From positions 9,474,241 to 9,538,240 of the forward strand of contig CP154955.1 in NCBI GenBank assembly GCA_039621445.1: a DNA stretch of 64,000 nucleotides, in the 5' to 3' direction. Below, piece after piece: positions 61,201 to 64,000 of the stretch; position 1 is the stretch's first letter, and each line of letters begins with the position of its first letter. Source of the DNA: Euglena gracilis. Lineage: Eukaryota; Euglenida; Euglenophyceae; Euglenales. A program made the position numbers and the translations under genes. The notes below the pieces were generated by a model. It did not search any database, had not been told where the DNA came from, and saw nothing but the letters and a program-made list of their open reading frames with translations.

Positions 61201-62837
61201 TGTTCGGTGGTTTCAGAATGGGAGGGGTCTTCATTTATTGCAGGACTTTTGGTCTTGCACAAATATTCTGGGGCGAGAAATGGACCAGAAATGAGCAACA
61301 AGGAAGTTCGAACAAGAGCAGGGTATTAAATGAGCGTTGCGGTCTGGATCCCCCCTCTTGATCTGGTCCTGATCTGGTCCAAAATGACAGCCCAAAGGTG
61401 ACCCCCCCTTGGGGGGCCACCTGGGATGTGTCAGAAAATGTGCAACGTTTTGAAACACAAAATCCTCTCCCAAAAATCTCTCCCAAAAGAAAACACTGGG
61501 TCTCATGGTTTGGGTCTGTTAATTATTTTAAATTTAAATTCTTCATCAGTTTTTTTGGTCTCACAATTAAAAAAAAATCAAGCAAAAAACCTGAATCTGA
61601 ATAATTTTTGTGCCTGAATTTTGAATACTGGGTGTTTTTTCAGGTAAGTGTTCTGTCCCCAGCAATTGAGTGGGGGGGGGATGGGGGGAAGGGGGGGTCG
61701 ACCCCCCCTTCAACTCAACCTGGGGGAAACCCCTGGCGCAAATCGCCAGAAAGTTCTTGAGAGTCAAAAAGTGCCCAAAAAATGCGTCCTTGGTGACTTT
61801 TATTCAACAAATTGACAAAAACTATGAATACTTATGAAAACATAAATATTCTGGAGAAAAAGGCTCCAGGGAAGAAAAAAATTTGGTTCCAGGTCCCAAA
61901 CTGCCCTCGGCTTGGAGGGGGTCCGGACCCCCCCCCCAGCCCCCACCCCTCCCCCTTTGCAAAACCAACGCCCACTTGATACCCTGGTCAGGGCTTTGCA
62001 TAGTCATAGGAGGTCATATGTTCGTGGATTTTCGGGTAAGGGTCATATTTTGAATGGCCTTATTTGCAAAAATAGACTTAAGGAAACGTCTTTGCGCAAA
62101 AGGCACAATACACCAGTCAATGTGCAACACACCAGCCCCAAAATCTAGGTAGCCCGAGAAGGAGTTGTATCGATCAATGTCGAAGCCGGACAAGATGTTC
62201 AGCCCGCTGATGAAGCCATAGATGGCTGGAAGAGACGAGGTTGGGCAACAAAGTCGAGGGGTTGGGGATGCACATTGGGAACTTTGAGCGACGGAGTTCG
62301 ATCGAGCACCCCACCAAACACACCCAGCAGCTCTGCCATTACGACGGGGGCCATGCCTCGGAACATGGCAGAGGGGGCGAGGTTCACCAGGCTGTGGGGG
62401 AGGGAAGAGGGAACTCAGCAGGATCCACTTTAAGCAAACAAGTCAGACCTTAAAAAAAAAAACATTCTTCCTGTTCTCACAGAAACAAAAAACGCCTCCA
62501 TCCGACATCCCACAGCGTCCATTTCTTTAATCACAAACTTATTTTCAAAAAGTAATTGGTCCCCGCCAACACGTGACCAAAGTGGGGGAAAAAGTCTGGG
62601 CGGACACTCTTAGGCGGCCGAATTCGCACTTAAGCTTTTTTCCTTTGGATGCGCGCAATTGCGCAAATGTACCATTTTTTTGTAACCCCTGGGACCCTGT
62701 ACCCTGACACCCAGAACACGATTTAAGAACCGTTACACCCATCTATTGGAGGGGATTAACTCCCAGTGGTCTGGTGTGCATGCTGCTTACCAGGTGACGT
62801 TAATAGGGCTGGGGGTGAGACTGGTGCTGTTGTACAT
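56153..62837 (-). CDS. ATP6V0C-like: V-ATPase proteolipid (subunit c-like), copy A
   Basis: Model: 62837-62791 (start), 62391-62324, 62225-62133, 61053-60983, 59761-59660, 58372-58288, 56211-56153 (end unresolved). All phases agree (2, 1, 1, 0, 0, 1). The reading gives TM2 (MAPVVMAELLAIYGFISG), TM3 (FSGYLDFGAG-LTVGLSCLVS), a long insert, then TM4 (RIFTAMILMLIFAEGLGLYG) with the essential Glu. Two introns need GC donors. Odd features: no exon for TM1 was found between the start exon and the TM2 exon, and a 34-codon exon adds a charged/Gly-rich loop before TM4. It may be a divergent paralogue. Confidence 0.75.
56249..56347 (-). CDS. MFS transporter fragment in frame with copy A exon
   Basis: Acceptor gtgtcggAG|GTGTTC. 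The reading VFPLELRAMAIAFFYTVGTA then AGGLLAPLFFGEL is the signature of helices 10-11 in a group of major facilitator superfamily transporters (FPLE.RA.AIAFFY..GT..GG...P..FG). The same frame runs without a stop into the copy A exon at 56,211. No other MFS exon was found in the window. Confidence 0.5.
56706..56818. repeat. Right-end fragment of the introner-like family
   Basis: 'ggcgccgaaaagtatttccc' through 'ccaagactaaaaaaaaaccc' matches the right half of IE1-IE3. The left half is missing. Confidence 0.65.
56819..58124. other. Copy A intron, no exon seen
   Basis: 57,460-57,560 is A-rich. 57,720-58,080 contains repeated 'cagccagc' strings and G runs. No exon supported. Confidence 0.45.
58125..58287. 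repeat. (CA)n-rich microsatellite supplying a splice donor
   Basis: CA/CACAACA variants, pure CA from about 58,248 to 58,287. On the minus strand the first GT of the tract is the donor of the copy A TM4 exon. Confidence 0.9.
58288..58372 (-). CDS. ATP6V0C-like: Copy A exon: TM4 with essential Glu
   Basis: Acceptor gctgcAG|AAGCCG. Encodes KPELSPEEERQAASRIFTAM then ILMLIFAE. The donor GCCGAGG|GTGTGT is the first base pairs of a (GT)n microsatellite. Confidence 0.88.
58480..58875. mobile_element. C-run/AAATAAGA element, variant ends
   Basis: Starts CCCCCCAAAAAATAAGACC and ends GGTCTTATTTGGGGGGGG, with internal GGGGGGTCTTATTTTTGG repeats. Third end-variant of the AAATAATA family. Confidence 0.65.
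59660..59761 (-). CDS. ATP6V0C-like: Copy A exon: 34-residue inserted loop
   Basis: Acceptor cgccgAG|AACGCC and GC donor GAGAAG|GC, phase 0 both sides. Encodes NAAESRSKAKESPAKGGLAA and a Gly-rich tail. Standard c subunits have no such insert between TM3 and TM4. The acceptor lacks a pyrimidine tract, so this is the least certain internal exon. Confidence 0.5.
59894..60161. mobile_element. MITE-like foldback, GGCTGTACGGGAA family
   Basis: Left end GGCTGTACGGGAA (59,894-59,906), right end TTCCCGCACATCC (60,149-60,161), with shared core 'aaaatcggcggcc...gggaaacacgggaaggcctggt'. Confidence 0.7.
60162..60982. other. Copy A intron with an unexplained open frame
   Basis: A minus-strand frame at about 60,814-60,560 reads RVWLVLLDSVGMTTHFKVGS and on through a Glu/Arg-rich stretch. 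It looks protein-like but has no recognised family and no phase partner. 60,470-60,580 is a GTCACT-family fragment. Confidence 0.3.
60983..61053 (-). CDS. ATP6V0C-like: Copy A exon: TM3
   Basis: Acceptor cccgtAG|GC completes Gly: GA-GLTVGLSCLVSGLSIGAI, then ADANLK. The donor is CTCAAG|GC (GC type, phase 0). Confidence 0.82.
61054..62132. other. Copy A intron, no exon seen
   Basis: Contains G/C runs (61,670-61,710, 61,925-61,940) and AT-rich DNA around 61,520-61,620. Nothing further. Confidence 0.5.
62133..62225 (-). CDS. ATP6V0C-like: Copy A exon: TM2 end to TM3 start
   Basis: Acceptor ttccAG|CC completes Ala (ELLA-IYGFISG). It encodes LNILSGFDIDRYNSFSGYLD and FGA. Donor GGGGCTG|GTGTGT. The intron before it is only about 98 bases. 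Confidence 0.85.
62324..62391 (-). CDS. ATP6V0C-like: Copy A exon: TM2
   Basis: Acceptor ccacAG|C; encodes LVNLAPSAMFRGMAPVVMAE and LL. Donor CTGCTGG|GTGTGT (phase 1). Confidence 0.82.
62791..62837 (-). CDS. ATP6V0C-like: Copy A putative start exon
   Basis: It reads MYNSTSLTPSPINVT with donor ACCTG|GTAAGC, close to consensus. It joins the next exon in phase 2. Its membership in this gene is an inference from position and phase. Confidence 0.45.
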
Positions 62838-64000
62838 CAAACGGGAGAGAGGCACCCACCCCTTGTGACGACACTTGGAAACGGTGCTGACGTGCTGCCT
62901 GAACTGGCTGTGACACTGCCGCCACCGGTGAGAACACACGGGGCCTCATTAGATCACACCACCACAGACACACAGACTACGTGAGGCAGCCGTCACGCAA
63001 TTGATGTGTGTTTATGCGCGCAATTGCGCAAATAAAAACAATTGTGTTTATGGGCGCATTTGCGCAAATAAAACACAAACCGATGATGTTAAAATGACGT
63101 GTTGGTGGGCGCAAATGCGCGCACCAACACATTTGGTGGTGTGCGCATTTGCGCAAATGCGCGCACCACCATAGTTATGTTTATTTGCGCATATGCGCCC
63201 ACCGACATGTACTTTTACTTTCTATGTTAAAAGACACCAACGAGGACCATGACCCTACGAGGTTTAAAACGTGATGGGCGTGTTGGTGCGCGAAATTGCG
63301 CAAATAAACACAATTACGTTTGTGCGCGCATTTGCGCAAATGCGCAAATAAACATTTTATACACCGCTTCAAAATAATGTGTTTGTAGGAGCCTTAGAGC
63401 ACACAAACAAAGTTGTGTTTACTTGCGCAAATGCGCGCACCAACACACATGAGTTGTGCGATACCATCTCCTCCTCCGTGACAGCTGGCGAACGCAACTC
63501 CTCACGCCAACCAATGGTTTGCGCCACAATTACATGCTGATGAAATTTGTGGTGAGAGGTAGTGTGGAGTGTTTACTGGAACACGGCATGTGACTGGCCA
63601 AAATTTGCCTGTCTTACGTGTGTACATTTGCACTGCTGTTACCAGGCCCACACGACCTGTTGTTTTGGCGTCATCCGTTTGGCAGTTAAACGTAATGAAT
63701 TGATGACATGCAAACGACCGGTGACTGTTCGACACCTTTTCTGCAACAGGACTGCGTTGCAAGAAGACAAAATTTGGCACCTGAAATACCCGGGACGTGT
63801 CGGGCCGGAGTCCGTTTTACGGTTTTTTTTGCCATTTTTCCCTTGAAAAACGTAAAAAACACCGGTTTTTGTGCATAATTTGGGGGGAGTGGGTCCCACC
63901 GCTTTGATGCACCCAATCCAGTGGTAAAGCTTCAACACTTCCTTGCATCCAAAGTGACGGGTGTTTGAGGGCCATCTCTCTCCGGCTGCTGGTTGCCATG
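62838..64000. other. Region upstream of copy A; palindromic GCGCAAATGCGC cluster
   Basis: 63,000-63,450 contains many forms of TTGCGCAAATGCGCGC and its complement (also one at 62,650-62,668). No gene is supported to the right edge. Any role as a regulatory region upstream of copy A is speculative. Confidence 0.6.

Overview
The window looks like nuclear DNA of a unicellular alga or protist, most likely a dinoflagellate. Every exon I can support lies on the minus strand. Exons are short (32-204 bases) and introns reach about 3 kb. Several introns need a GC donor (AG|GC...AG), which is common in dinoflagellates. The rest is crowded with microsatellites, G/C homopolymer runs and small inverted-repeat elements. 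The lineage is an inference; other introner-bearing algae are possible. Almost all open reading frames longer than 100 codons here are repeat translations, so genes were built exon by exon from splice signals, reading phase and family motifs.

Five gene models run right to left. (1) 62,837 to about 56,153: V-ATPase proteolipid (c subunit) copy A. (2) 54,900 to 47,721: V-ATPase proteolipid copy B, with its N-terminal exon(s) not found. (3) About 32,215 to 24,067: a gene of unknown function with eight phase-consistent exons and a stop codon. (4) 21,943 to 18,784: a predicted membrane protein of unknown function with six phase-consistent exons and a stop codon. (5) 11,353 to beyond the left edge: a secreted protein with a signal peptide, a PAN/Apple-like cysteine module and GH81 beta-1,3-glucanase motifs. 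An exon-sized MFS transporter fragment (56,347-56,249) is fused in frame to the last recognised exon of copy A.

Repeats by region: 163-1,497 and 43,849-44,938 are two copies of a 1.1-1.3 kb dispersed repeat. 13,863-18,490 is a 4.6 kb compound microsatellite with a three-times repeated hexamer order. 33,943-34,468 is a (TG)n-(TGCG)n-(TG)n tract. 35,289-35,650 is an ACACC array. Several families of small foldback elements are scattered through introns and spacers.

The most notable system is one of these families (26,146-26,415; 28,760-29,002; 32,236-32,517). Its members have CAGGGGTTTTTTT-like inverted ends and 8-bp target-site duplications. In two cases the reading frame is continuous once the element is removed, and splice sites can be placed at or beside the duplicated target. 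They behave like introners, mobile elements that create introns. A 131-bp MITE with perfect 19-bp ends and a 6-bp duplication (34,787-34,917) and a TA-bounded foldback (53,051-53,221) are further intact small elements.
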